A DNA stretch of 64,000 nt from Adineta ricciae (Eukaryota; Rotifera; Eurotatoria; Adinetida; Adinetidae). The number at the start of each line of letters is the position of its first letter. The stretch's first letter is position 1. Made by a program: the position numbers and the translations under genes. This document shows positions 53,033 through 64,000 of this stretch, piece by piece. Where the stretch lies: positions 62,001-126,000 of the forward strand of contig CAJNOJ010000266.1 of the NCBI GenBank assembly GCA_905250025.1, given 5' to 3'. The notes under the pieces were generated by a model. It was given only the letters and a program-made list of their open reading frames with translations. It did not search any database and was not told the origin of the DNA.

Positions 53033-55195
53033 TTATATGTGTCTCTGGCCGAGTTGCAAAGCCTCTTCACAGGCTTGAATGCTATGCGTAAGTTTATTTC
53101 GCAGAAGGGTTTGTTGGTGTGGTTCGCGCATGTATTGAAGCAGTTGTGATGAAGGCATTGAGCAGCTCAACAGCTCGTCCATTTTCAGTGCACATTTGGT
53201 GATGAAATGATAGTAGCATACTTGTGCGATGTTGTCAGTGATACGCTTTTCCACGACCTAGGTGGACGAACAAATCGTTTTTCTACGTTTATGAAAAAGT
53301 TAAATGGAGAGTATTACCTTTGAGTAGGAATGCAAAGAGATTTGAATGTCAGTTGCCGCTTGTGCTTCGTTAGACATAGATGCATAAGCAAGTTCATCAC
53401 TGACAGTTTTCACCTTTTGCACAACTGTTGATGATGAAGAGGCAGTACTTGATTGCTCCTTTTTTTTCTTCATATGTTGTTTTTCTTTGTTCACCGTATC
53501 CATATAGTAATGATTGAGAGTGAATACACGTCGTTCCGTATCGAGTATTTCCTCAACGCGTTCTTGCAGTTTTTCTTTTTTGTCACTTAATTTTTTTCCA
53601 ATGATGTCTTTCAGACGTTGTTTTAGCCGAGGATAATCATTACTGAACGCTTGATCGAACAATCGTAATAAGCATCGATTCATATATTCATGCATCTGGT
53701 CGACTGCATTGTAACAACATTCGGGAAATTTTTGTAGTTCTTTACGAAAGAGCCCTACGATTATTTGATAACTTGGAAAGTTAGGCAGAGATATACCAGC
53801 GGCTCGATCGATTTCTCGAAGTACGACTTTATGATATTGAGATGAGAAGAAGTTTGTGAAACTGTTCCGACAATCGTCTTGAAACTTGCGTTGTATTTGG
53901 TAAATGTGATACGCTATATGATTCTCATCTTCTTCATAATCTTCATCTTCTTCATAATCTTCATCTTCTTCATCATTTTCATCTAATATATACTCTGATT
54001 CAAGTTGATTATCTTGAGTAGTCAACGTAGTCTTATGTTGCACAGTATTCATAGACGCCACCTGATCATATTCACCTTTCACGTTGTCATTGATACTTTC
54101 CCGGAACGTATTAATCATTGATTGAAAAATGGCCCAACAGTCCGCTTCAGTATTCAACGAAACAGGAAGCTTTTTCAATTTATTTTTTTTTTCCTTTATT
54201 TGCTTTTTCAAATTTTTGATTATGTCTGGTAATGTCAGACGAATGCGTTCTTGCTGTATGGTAGCTAAACGACGGACTAATTGTTCGCTTCCTTTGTAAT
54301 CATCGGGTAGATCTTGAAATTCGTCTTTATGATCAATAAAGAATTGCTTTTCACGTTTTCTCATCTCTTCGAATGAAATATTTTGATCAATTTCGTGCTG
54401 ATTCCGATTGAGCACTGCGACGCAGCCCAACTGTAGATCCATAGAGCCAGAACCACGACCCTGCAATTTATCGGCGATACCTTTGTCGAATTTGTCAATC
54501 TTAGAGGCCGCAATTAGTTGCCGCTGACATTGCGAATCAAATTTCTTGGCAAGTTTCATCGATTCGGATGTAGTAAAATCAGTCGAAGCCGGAATCACAT
54601 GTAGAACAATCTAAATAGATGTTCATGGCAATTTACAATGCGTTCCGAACTAACTTACCGCAGTCGATGGTTCAATATATTTGTTAATCAAACTTAGAAT
54701 TTGCTCATGAATATCGTCCGCTTGACCAGATATAGCATTTCGTGTGATACCAGGAAGATCAACTAGTGTCAGATCATACGGAATATCATGTTTGTACACC
54801 GTTAAGTAAATAGGATTTGCGCTGACGTTCACCCCATTACCGGCAATTTCCGATGTTAACCGAGCGACTTCGGCGGCTATTGTTGTAAAATCGTCAATGC
54901 GTTTCTCGTTAGCAGAGTCCATACTACTACGTATCGTTGCATACTCTTGATTTGTTGCTGTTTTCATTCGCAACTCAAGCGGACACCGCGTACAAATATT
55001 TTGTGCTCGGGGTAATTGAATACCTGATATTGCTTCCAACACTGATGATTTACCTACAGATTGATCACCAACGACAACAATCTCAGGTAGTGTGACTCTC
55101 TCATCGAGCAATAGTTCACGCATTCGATCCACAGCCAAAAGAAGACCACGCGACTCATCGCTACCCAATTGCTCGCTCAGCATTTTTGGTTGCAA
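53033..55195 (-). CDS. Mx/dynamin-like large GTPase (copy 2)
   Basis: Minus-strand exons 54659-55195, 53318-54610, 53033-53257; 684 aa, nine more than copy 1. The extra residues are an acidic tandem expansion in the stalk (EEDEDYEEDEDYEEDENH against EDYKEDENH). GDQSVGKSS, DLPG and SKID are unchanged. Splice sites are identical. Confidence 0.85.
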
Positions 55196-55530
55196 AAGAA
55201 GATTAAAATCTCTGGATACGCTAATGTCAGTTATTCTTTTTGAAACGATGCTTATATCATGAGATCATTGGGAAAAAACCCAGTGAAATTGCTTACTTCC
55301 ATCAAAATAGCAATACAACATCGTGGCAACATTTTCTACTTTACAGTTTTATGTACTTTGTTATGTCAGCAGATGCGATATGGCGACAATCAAAACAGCA
55401 AACGATCACAAAGAACAGAACAAAAGAAAAAGTAAAAAAGGTGCATGTTATTATATGTTTGTTGGCATGCTTGTTGGTAGTAAAAGAGGGTTCGTTTATT
55501 TAGAAAAAAAGAACTTTCTAGAAATGTAGT
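55196..55530. other. Intergenic, Mx-like gene to serpin 1 (copy 2)
   Basis: Counterpart of 22554-22872, slightly longer; no gene seen. Confidence 0.4.
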
Positions 55531-56912
55531 TTATGACGACAAAATCTCACTGTTACCAAATTTCCCAGCGAATAACGTCACGTTTTGACGAACTTCTCGA
55601 ATGTAAAATAAAAATGGTCGATTAGCTCGAAACACAGTCGTATGTTTCTTCCATGGTCCTTCAAAAGTTATTGCTTCGGATGCCGGAAAGGCTCGAACAG
55701 CATCACTGTCGGTACCTAAGTATATTCGAAACTGTTCTATACACAGCGTCACATTCTTTTCCTCTATGATTCCTTACCTTGTTCGTTTACATCAATAACT
55801 GCCTTGTGAATTACCTGAAATTGTTAATTGTAAGAAAATAACATGCTCTCCAGTCAAACTCTCCTTTACCTTGTCGATAAGCAGTCGAGATCCAGCATCC
55901 TGCGTATCCACGATGCCAGTGAAATTAGCGATGTTTTGATCAAACGGGTATTTCATTCGCAGTCGTTGCAAAATAGATTTCAACTCAAAGGTGCTTTCAA
56001 TTTTAAACTTTGGCACATGTAATAATAAATCTCGTGATTTTGTGTTCTCTAGTTTCAGCGCATTCTGTAACAGCTGAGGTCTTGAGGTGAATTTTTTCTC
56101 AAGTCTATGTATGGGGGCAGCTGCCTTAGGTAAAATGATTGTGAACACAAGTTGAACATCCTTGCTGTTATGTTTGTAAGGAATATGGACGATTTGTGCA
56201 CGTAGTGATTTATCTCTCGCATACAGAAACTTCTCTCTTTGATGCATCAAGGTCACTTTCGATGTTGTTCCGTTTGTTTCGTAAAAAGTTGCATTGTAAT
56301 CAGTCAATTCTTCGTTAAACTTACTCTCCCACGTTCCCTAGAAGAGAAACCAACTCATAATGAAATTCATTGTTAAAGAAAGCTCATGTTTACTTTGAAA
56401 TAGACACAACTAATGACAATTAATCCTGCATCTTTTGGAATGTCATCAGGCAAAAGTGTGCGATTTACGAGCTGATCAGTTTGCTGTTCCACCCAAGCAT
56501 TGATTTTTGAAGTGGTTCTCGTTAATTCAATTTTGAAGTCTTCGAATTGAACATCCGACGAGAACGATTTTTGAATCAGTTCTAGATAGTCTCGTTCGAC
56601 TTGATATGACTTCTGTACATAAAGACGATTGGCCAGTTTTATCTGAATTGATCGATCTTGACTGACAACAGAAAATGCGTTGAGAACTTGTTCGGATGTC
56701 TTGATCAAGCCTTCGATCGATCGAAATCCGAGTACATCGAGCATTTGTTTTAAGGTCTCATGTCGAGCCCCGACTGCACACATTGACAAAGCTAAGGCAA
56801 TACTGGCGGGCGAGAGAAAGAGATTTTCATCAATTCGAAGTCGACAGAGTGTTGGCTGAAATTTTCGACTGAAATGTTCAAAATTGCCTCTGGTAGATGA
56901 TGATGCTCCCAT
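55531..56912 (-). CDS. Serpin 1 with non-canonical hinge (copy 2)
   Basis: Minus-strand exons 56394-56912, 55870-56337, 55778-55814, 55531-55715; 402 aa, all lengths as in copy 1. The hinge reads GTDSDAVRAFPASEAITF, again far from the inhibitory consensus, and the loop differs from copy 1 at more positions than the flanking strands. The C-terminal FRANRPFLFYIREVRQN is intact. Confidence 0.85.
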
Positions 56913-57595
56913 GGTTATGAGTTTTATATGACTAACTTGCAAAAAGACAGACGAGTCTTTATAAATGTGAATCTTCCGGTTGATATTTGTTTTTCTTTTG
57001 TCTGTGACTAAGTAACTGAAGTTTAAATTGTGTGAAACAAAACTCATTTGTCATGTTTCCCTTTTGGTACGTGTTTTTTGGAAGAATCATTAGGTCAATA
57101 TGATTCATTATTTTTGTGACTAATTACAATATGTGTATATCAAAAGAAAGAATAATAATACAGTACCGTGAGATACGGGGCAACTGAATGCAGCTGCTCT
57201 TGGATCCAGCCAGACTAAGAAAAACTTCTTGTGAAACAGTTATTTTTGTGGATCATGATATACGTGACATTGATGAACATGACTCAGAAAATAAAAAGGC
57301 TGTCTAAACAGCACATTCAAACATCAGCGAGATGGATGTGATATTCGAGAATGATGAAATATGAGCTAACACACTATCAGAAAAAAAATCAGCGTTCTTT
57401 TTTTTGTTTGATTCTTCACATATTGCTGGCAATGCTCATTTTTATTCTAATAGACATCCACAACCTTCTCTCTAATATATGGAAAGATCTTTCAGCTGGA
57501 TCATGGCTGAATTAGAAAACGGACAAGAGAATCTTTTTTTATTGAACTAAGATTCAGAACAGTACTTCCGACAAAAAATGATGAAGAAATGTCGT
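56913..57595. other. Intergenic between serpins (copy 2)
   Basis: Counterpart of 24255-24928 with homopolymer length changes; only the promoter motif is recognised. Confidence 0.4.
56949..56965 (-). promoter_or_regulatory. Serpin 1 core promoter motif (copy 2)
   Basis: Identical TTTATAAAGACTCGTCT on the minus strand, at the same distance from the ATG as in copy 1. Confidence 0.6.
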
Positions 57596-58961
57596 TTAAG
57601 AAGATAATTTAGCAGCCGTGAGAAATTTACCAGCAAACAATGTCAGATTCTGACGTACTTCACGGATATAAAATAAAAATGGTCGATCAGCTCGAAATAA
57701 GATCGGCTGCGGTTTCCGTCGTCTTGCGCAAGTGAGCACCACTCTGACGATTGTAGCAGCAGCTGCCTCAGTACCTAAATTACATTTAGAGATTTGTTCA
57801 ATGAACACCATCATTTTTACCTTGCTCATTCACGTCAATCAATGCTCTGTGAATAACCTAAAATCGTTCATTCGTAAAAGCTCTTTCCTATCAATGTTTG
57901 TTTTACCTTGTCTATAAATAGCCGAGATTGACCATCGAATTTACCGACAATACCAGTAAAATCTGCTTTGTTTCCATCAAATGCATCCCGCATTCCTAAT
58001 TGCGCCAAAACAGATTCATAGTCAAATGAAGTTTCCATCTTGAACTTTGGCACGTGTAATAGCAATTCCCTTGGTGTCGCGTTGTGACTATTGAGCACAT
58101 TTTGTAATAAACTCGGTTTTGACGCGAATTTGTTTTCGACTTCAGACAATGAAACACCTTCTTTCGGTAAGACAATTGTAAAAACAAATCGAATATTTTC
58201 GCCACTGCTTTTATATGGAAGGTGAGCGATTTGTATTCCTAGTGATGAGTTTTCTGCATAAGCAAATGTTTCTTTCTGATGCATCAATTCAACTTTCGAT
58301 ATCGTTCCATTAGTTTCATGGAAATTCGCATTGCGATCAGTTACAGATTCGCGAAATTGTTCTTCCCACGTGCCCTGAAGAAAAAATACAACAAAACTGT
58401 TAGTTTTCGTCAACAGCAAAAAACAGTTATGCCTACTTTAAAATAAATACAATTGACGATGAGCAACCGTGTGTCAGCTGATATGTCACTTGGCGAAAGT
58501 AAATCCTTTATTAAGTTATTCGTTTGTTGTTCCACCCAGGCATTGATTTCGTGCGCAACTTTGATATTGTCGTTCTTGAAATCTTCCAGTTGCATATCAG
58601 CTAGGAAAGATGTCCGAATAAGTTTTAAATAATCTTGTTCGAGTTTACATGTTTGCTGTGCGTAAAGACGATTGGCTAGTTTCACCTGAATCGATTGATC
58701 TTGGCCGACAATAGAAAAGGTGCTGAGAATCTCCTCACACGCCTTGACCAGCTCTTCTGTTGACGAGAATTCGAGTGTGTCTAGGATTTGTTGCAAGGTT
58801 TGATGTTGAGCACCAACTGCACACATTGACATAGCCAATGCAATACTTGCAGGTGAGAGAAAGAGATTTTCGCCAGTTTAAAGACGACATAGACTTGAAT
58901 AGAGTTTTTGACCAAAGTTTTCAAACGCACCGGCGGGATACGATGATGTCCGTGCTCCCAT
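57596..58961 (-). pseudogene. Serpin 2 with early nonsense codon (copy 2)
   Basis: Exon structure as in copy 1 (58437-58961, 57907-58374, 57821-57857, 57596-57774), with the inhibitory-type GTEAAAATIV hinge and full C-terminus still readable. However, codon 28 (CAA in copy 1) is TAA here, at 58878-58880, between CRL and TGENLFLSP. Translation could only restart at MAMSMCAVG (58838), losing helix A. The rest shows no other stop or frameshift, so inactivation looks recent; RNA editing or a sequencing error are less likely alternatives. Confidence 0.8.
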
Positions 58962-59420
58962 GACTGCGAGTTTTATGTGATAAAATTGTAAAACTAGACG
59001 AGCTTTTATAGGTATAGATGGTCTTATCGGTACTTGTTATTTTTATTTTGTAAGATGAGTTAGCGATGAATCACGATAAACTTCGATTGATAACAAAACT
59101 GTCGTGTTCTGCAATAGTTTTTCTCTTTTTATAATCAGAAAATGAGGTTAAAATGGTTGTGAAGCATATGGTGACGAATCTTCGCGGCAGAGTTGAGTAA
59201 TATTAGTTCAGTAGTGCAAATATGTTGATAAAGAAACACCATCATTTAATAAATGTGATTCATCTTTTTTCTCCCTACTTTGATTTACGATAGAGTAATA
59301 TTAACTTCCAATATTAGATCATAAAATGCATGAACAGAATGTTATCTTCTACTATAACGATCGTAAATTACTCGAAAGGTAGAGCAAGCGTTTTCGTCCA
59401 GGATATCCATAAAAGTATCT
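58962..59420. other. Intergenic, serpin 2 to receptor relic (copy 2)
   Basis: Counterpart of 26296-26800; no conserved open frame. Confidence 0.4.
58996..59010 (-). promoter_or_regulatory. Serpin 2 core promoter motif (copy 2)
   Basis: Minus-strand TATAAAAGCTCGTCT, one base changed from the other three serpin promoters in the CTCGTCT part. Confidence 0.55.
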
Positions 59421-60396
59421 ATGTCTTTGATTGAAGCGTCATTTCTACCAAAAATTAATAACATCAATCGGTCAAATGTTATCATCATTCCTTTACCAGT
59501 TCGATTGTTTTTTTTTTTCTTATTTCTGAAATTCTCTCAGTTTTCTGTTCATTCTTTGTTCTATTTTACTTCTTGGCCGATCGGCAGCTGCGTCAAGCAG
59601 CACATAATCATGTGATCATTCTTATTCTTCTACTCGGCTTAACTTATGAATTGACCACCGTACCATTGATGATATATTTTTATCATGTTGGTAATATTTG
59701 GCATTTGGCAGATCATTTCTCGAACTTTTGGATATTTATCGATTATTTATGTGTTACGATTCAACTGATGGGATTTGCTTGGGCTTCACTAGAACGACAT
59801 ATCCTAATATTTCATAACCAATGTTTGCCGACAAAGTTCAATCGTTTTTTTATTCATTATTTTCGATTATTCATACTTGTGATCTATTGTTTTCTGCACC
59901 ATTTTATACTGATTCTTTTTCCATTTTTCGGACCGCCGACGATTATGTCGCCACTGAATGGTGTTTCTATGCCTTGTATATTATCCTATCCATTGTATAT
60001 CAAATGGGACGCCATTTTTCATCAAATTCTTCCAACGTTTATTATTGGTATATCGAGTATATAGGAGTGCTGGTATGTGTTCTTCGACGTAAAAGTCGTT
60101 CGAATCAATCGATTCATTGACGTAAACAGCGACGAATGATTATTCAATTATACTGTCCATCTGGACTCTCTATTTCATATTCATGAGTTCACGCACGAGT
60201 GGCATCGCAGTTTTGTATATTAGTTGGTTTAGCAACTGATAATGTGATGTCAATCTACTTTCACGGAGCATTCTTTGCCATTTATGTTGTATTTCTTTTT
60301 CCGTTCGTTTGTTGTGCGTCAAAGTCTAAATTAGGAAGGAAACTACAACGATTTTTTGTAAATTCGAAGCGAAGACAGGTAGTTGCCACGATTTGA
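59421..60396 (+). pseudogene. Rhodopsin-like GPCR, longer but broken (copy 2)
   Basis: More complete than copy 1: helix 1 (ISEILSVFCSFFVLFYFLAD), helix 2 (HVIILILLLGLTYELTTV), helix 3 (CVTIQLMGFAWASLERHI, ERH in place of DRY), helix 4 (RLFILVIYCFLHHFILILF), extracellular loop with Cys (MPCILSYP), helix 5, and a C-terminal tail KLGRKLQRFFVNSKRRQ. Breaks: a frame change at the T-run near 59506-59519 between an upstream MSLIEASFLPK frame and helix 1, a 2-bp gain near 60058-60062, and TGG to TGA at about 60119. Lesions differ from those in copy 1. Confidence 0.72.
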
Positions 60397-60619
60397 AAAA
60401 AATCGACAAAATAAAACGTAGAACGTGTGGTGAAGATGATACTTCCATCTATCGCTTTAGGTATGCTTAACTTTGCGTTCTCTTTCCTAGCTGCCATTGG
60501 TTTTCGCACAGCAAACAAGCGTGCAGGTATGTTGATGAGTAAGTTTTGATTTACTGCTGACTTGTTTTTCTTCTTGTCTCAAATCAAATTACGTCATTTT
60601 AAAAATCATCAGATCTGGG

Positions 60620-61006
60620 ATGAGTTCGTTTATTGTTCTATCCGTTATTATCTTGTCACTTGTTCAGGTCGCTTCCGCCGACAATCGACCTGTTATTATC
60701 GGGTATAGCGTCGGAGGTGTTGTAGCATCAGTAAGTTTCAGTTCAAGAGAAATTCTCACTTCCAACTACATATAATATAGATTATTCTCATTCTTGATCT
60801 GATTGCGATTTTCGAACTTTTACAATCGAGCGGACGCGGTGTGTGTTCTAAACTTATCTGGATCTTGATTATCTTCTTCTTTCCCATCGGAGGTAAATTT
60901 TCAACTATAGTTTCAACTCAATATTTGCACTTACGATTTCCACCCAGGTCTCATTCTCTACTGTTGCTGTGCCCGCCATCGTACTGTCGATCAAGTCATT
61001 GTGTAA
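60620..61006 (+). CDS. Small PLDc_N-like membrane protein (copy 2)
   Basis: Exons 60620-60730, 60781-60892, 60948-61006; 93 aa. Very close to copy 1: MSSF for MGSF at the start, Val for Ala near the signal cleavage region, Leu for Phe at the second exon start. The hydrophobic segments and CCCARHRTVDQVIV tail are unchanged. The adjacent upstream segment (60438-60550) has a short open reading frame MILPSIALGMLNFAFSFLAA that ends soon after and is not clearly coding. Confidence 0.75.
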
Positions 61007-61792
61007 CAAAGTATAAAATACTATACATTGATCTGTTTCTCAATCATTTTACACACGCATGTTTGTAAATTTTATCTATTCATTTTTCTAATCACGGATA
61101 TAATAAACATTACAATGTCAAACGTAGTAAAAGCATCTTTGAGAATATCCTGTCATAATAATTAAATTGGGTCGGCGACTTTGTTTTCAAATAATGAGAA
61201 AACGAAGTTTCTCAACGAGTTGCCTGAAGTTACAGATATTATGAATTCTGAAATAAAAAGTAAGACGAATGAATTTCGTAACAAATACATTTCATTGTGT
61301 TTCACAGCAACTGAAAAGAGCAAGTTTGAAATAGAAATGGCAATGACAACATTGTGCATATATGTACGTGAATGAAATAGATTTTCTAGACATGGTGTAA
61401 TAGGGAGAAGTGAGATTCAAGTCACTTGCTAAGTACCATCGATTACAATCTTAACGAGATAATGTATGTGTATTAAAAAGTAGTACAAACGAAGTGTTTT
61501 CCTTCAAAAAAAAATGATTTTAATCCGCAGTAAGTTCGGTGAAATGGCAATTGTATTTTCATACTTTCGTGATATTTGATCATCGTCTTGTATTTTTTGT
61601 TCTTTCTTCCACTACACTAAACCTTGTTTATTTCCTATCATAAGCAACAGAAAAGTGATAAAATCGACCATTCTGTCTCTCTCTCTCTCTCTTTGCATGC
61701 TTGATTGCATCTTATCACTCGTTTTTACATATATAATACTTTCCGACCATGTTAGTTTCGAACAGAAGGTGAAAGGCACTCACACGGTAAAG
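61007..61792. other. Intergenic (copy 2)
   Basis: Counterpart of 28221-29088; the small frame starting MSNVVKASLRIS has a stop after ~18 codons. A CTCTCTCT tract lies at about 61676-61691. Confidence 0.45.
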
Positions 61793-62065
61793 ATGAGTAA
61801 TCCAACTGGTATGGGCAATTCAACTGCTCGGCATTTGGAAGAGGTTCATAATCAAATGCTTCGTCATATCAATCAAAACAATCATCGACATGCTCATTCC
61901 GTGCACAGTCATGTGCATGAAAGTCGACCAGCACCTGAAGCTGCACATGCATTGAATGCTTCACATCATAGTTATCATGCTGCAGCCAGAGCTCCTCCAC
62001 CCAGTCCTTCAGTACATGAATTTGCCAGACTCTTTGTACATTATCTAGTTCATCCTAAGAAATAA
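61793..62065 (+). CDS. Small His/Ala-rich protein (copy 2)
   Basis: One exon, 90 aa. The His positions are mostly retained (HINQNNHRHAHSVHSHVHES), with Gln to His giving one more; the ARLFVHYLVHPKK end is conserved. Retention of the frame and composition supports a real protein. Confidence 0.65.
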   Translation: MSNPTGMGNSTARHLEEVHNQMLRHINQNNHRHAHSVHSHVHESRPAPEAAHALNASHHSYHAAARAPPPSPSVHEFARLFVHYLVHPKK

Positions 62066-62699
62066 AATTCGAATAATATCGTATTCTTTTTTGTGATACA
62101 ATAAGCGAGCGATAAACAATAAGTTGCAAATTGGTAAAGCTAAGTTCAGAAACTTGTACTGGATCAGAGTATGTATTCCATGAAATGTATTTATTTCAAA
62201 AATGTGTAACTAATGTTTTGTTTTCTTCTATATCAACCCTTACGTAGTGATATGCACGACATGTATGCTCTCGGTTGTTAAGTCAAATACATAGCATTTT
62301 TATGTTTATGTTAAAACCACAAATAATAGCGAAAAAGGTTGAAAATTTTTTTAAAAAAAGTAGAAAACGGTTTGTTTATCTGATAACGATTAAAAAAGTA
62401 AATGTGTACACTTCTTTGAATTCTTTGTTTCCTCCTCATCAAATATTGCCATAGTAACTATAGTCAAACAAGTGACAATAGCAACATCAAAGCTTATATG
62501 AAACAATGTCAGATGTGTCGTCTAACCGTTAGCATTTATTCCACCTTATTGAAAAGTTTTCAAATCAAGTTTTTACAATTGTACAATGCTGGACAAGAAT
62601 CGAAACATAAGCTTGGTGCTTAGATTTTGTATTTAGAAAGAAAAATATAATTCTAGGTCAAAACCGCATCGCGTACTAACCAACGACGAAATTTGAATA
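62066..62699. other. Intergenic, His-rich gene to FG-GAP relic (copy 2)
   Basis: Counterpart of 29362-29989; nothing recognised. Confidence 0.4.
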
Positions 62700-63764
62700 A
62701 TGTCAACGAATGTTTTACGGAAGCTTCCGAGTAAGTTTTGTTGTCTTGAGCGTGACCTATTATAGTCTGATTGTTTTTATGTCATCAGAGGTCATACAAG
62801 AATAAACATTATGTGGGTTCTATTTCTAATTCTTATTCTTCTATCTACCTATACGTGCTGCAATCGGAGTTTCGCTTGGCATCGTGCTTTCTCGTAATAA
62901 TTCGACTTCTACTACGACAACAACTACAACAGGTATTTGATGTTAGTCCTCCAATTAGGAACACATTCTCCAGAGAAATACATATTACCTGACTATCGTT
63001 TTGTTTTGTTTCTAGTCACAATGTGTAGTTCTATGTTTACACAATTAGCTTCGTACGCAATTTCAGTGACAATAGAAATTGCTACTGGTAATTTTAATCA
63101 CGACAGTAAACTAGGTCTTACCATTCCCAGTTCAGGCTCAAACAACATAGCTGTGTTCTTTAGTGTTGGCAATGGAAATTTAAACCATCCACAACTTATT
63201 CAATCGGTGGCACTTCTTATCCTCGTAAAATTGCGGTTGCTGATGTTATCACAAATAACCAATTAGATTTGATCGTTGTCAATTGTTTAGATGGTAATGT
63301 AGGTGTTCTACTTGTATCTAGCTGGAGAAATTTTTCTGCACAGACAATATTTATTGCCGATGCGAGTCCATACGGAGTGGACGTTGGTGACATTGACAAC
63401 GATAATTGTCCTGATATTTTCGTTGCCAAATAGTGGTAGTAACAATATAGACATCCTGCTTGGTTGCTGTAATGGGACATTTCGTACTCAACAGCGGATC
63501 TCCACTGGGGCAGGTATAATCCAAATATGGTTGCCGTCGCTGACATGAACAGCGATAATCTGCCGGACGTTGATTGTGTTCATTATGGTGTAATGATTAA
63601 CTATGATAATGAAACATTCGCCTCCGAAGCCCTAACTTCAGTTATAAAATAGCGGCGGTCCAAATAGATTGGCGACTGATGATTTCAAAGGTGACACTAC
63701 AATTGACATTGCTATTACGAACCCTGGAAACAGCACAGTTCAAACATTCTTAAATCCGTGCTGA
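62700..63764 (+). pseudogene. FG-GAP/VCBS repeat membrane protein, decayed (copy 2)
   Basis: The start MSTNVLRKLP (62700) and GTAAGT donor are present. After splicing, SHTRINIMWVLFLILILLST is the membrane helix. The frame then shifts before GVSLGIVLSRNNSTSTTTTT. Repeats follow with breaks: EIATGNFNHDSKLGL, KLRLLMLSQ (shifted), DVGDIDNDNCPDIFVAK then a stop, SDNLPDVDC, and a final TDDFKGDTTIDIAITNPGNS ending near 63764. The copy extends ~320 bp beyond the copy-1 truncation, showing what the junction removed. Confidence 0.7.
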
Positions 63765-64000
63765 AACATTTGACTACAAATTAGAGTGCTATCTTGTTTC
63801 TTTTCATACTTTAATAAAATATAAGAAAACAAAATTAAAATGTTGATTTCGAAGCTGATATTTCATTGTCAGTATATGAGAACGCATATTTTTGGCAGAT
63901 TAACATGCAATGAATGTTATTGACACTAGTATATAGATTGCAATGAATAAAATCGATGCGGCAACAAGTGAAAAAGCGACATATAATTGAATTAGCCATG
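63765..64000. other. 3' flank of FG-GAP relic
   Basis: AT-rich, with TTTAATAAAATATAAG near 63810 as a plausible polyadenylation region. No VPS13-like sequence appears here, unlike after copy 1. Confidence 0.45.

Larger units (their letters stand above)
31839..63448 (+). repeat. Copy 2 of the ~31 kb direct duplication
   Basis: The block starts with the same bases as the window start and repeats the whole gene order in the same orientation. It differs from copy 1 by an inverted segment inside the GTPase pair (about 35.6-37.4 kb), about 0.8 kb of extra glycosidase-relic sequence (about 52.1-52.9 kb), and many small indels. Homology to copy 1 ends near 63448 only because copy 1 is truncated there. 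Confidence 0.95.

Noticed and set aside
60438-60550. Short hydrophobic frame MILPSIALGMLNFAFSFLAA as an extra exon of the PLDc_N-like gene
   Set aside because: Joining it to the next exon through its GTATGT donor gives an immediate stop, and the copy-1 version has lost the splice-like TTTAG.
1-64000. CRISPR arrays, rRNA, tRNA genes, prokaryotic operon signals
   Set aside because: No regularly spaced repeats, no recognisable rRNA or tRNA folds, and the introns show eukaryotic DNA; ribosome-binding-site logic does not apply.

Overview
The window is AT-rich, gene-dense eukaryotic DNA. Genes are split by many very short introns (about 50-70 bp, GT..AG, often GTAAGT/GTATGT donors). The families present (ADP-ribosyltransferase-TPR proteins, NHL-repeat and FG-GAP proteins, rhodopsin-like receptors, serpins, phage-type tail-collar domains) and the arrangement as two colinear copies a few percent apart point to a bdelloid rotifer. 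This is inference from gene content and layout; there is no rRNA or mitochondrial marker in the window.

Layout: the window is essentially one ~31-32 kb gene block present twice in direct orientation. Copy 1 runs 1-30708 and copy 2 runs 31839-~63448. Between them is a ~1.1 kb unique junction that holds the 3' end of a VPS13-like gene and one ambiguous base (N, 30890). Gene order in each copy: tail-collar membrane protein (+); GTPase with Ser/Asp tail (+); divergent pair of near-identical IRG-like GTPases (-/+) forming a large inverted repeat; small EF-hand protein (+); two-domain Rab-like GTPase (+); secreted NHL-repeat protein (+); exostosin/GT47-like glycosyltransferase (-); ~1420-aa ADP-ribosyltransferase-TPR protein (-); tiny Trp/Pro-rich protein (+); decayed glycosidase-like fragment (+); Mx/dynamin-like GTPase (-); two serpins (-); decayed rhodopsin-like receptor (+); PLDc_N-type small membrane protein (+); His-rich small protein (+); decayed FG-GAP protein (+).

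The most striking structure is the divergent GTPase pair. Between copy 1 and copy 2 the whole cassette of promoters, first exons and N-terminal modules is inverted relative to fixed C-terminal tails. The breakpoints lie inside ~449-bp inverted GTPase-domain arms, and within each copy the arms are homogenised by what looks like gene conversion. The second notable structure is a Rab gene whose two GTPase domains are joined by an intron whose donor overlaps an in-frame stop codon, so splicing versus retention would give a two-domain or a one-domain protein; this is conserved in both copies.

The copies carry different lesions. Copy 2 has a frameshifted glycosyltransferase, a nonsense codon in one serpin and a lost upstream NHL start codon. 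Copy 1 has a truncated FG-GAP gene and deletions in the glycosidase relic. The receptor is broken in both, by different events. This fits two long-separated allelic or ohnologous haplotypes now adjacent (or joined by assembly) and degenerating independently. IRG-like GTPases, an Mx-like dynamin, serpins and an ADP-ribosyltransferase together look like stress or immune-type genes, but a joint role is only an inference.
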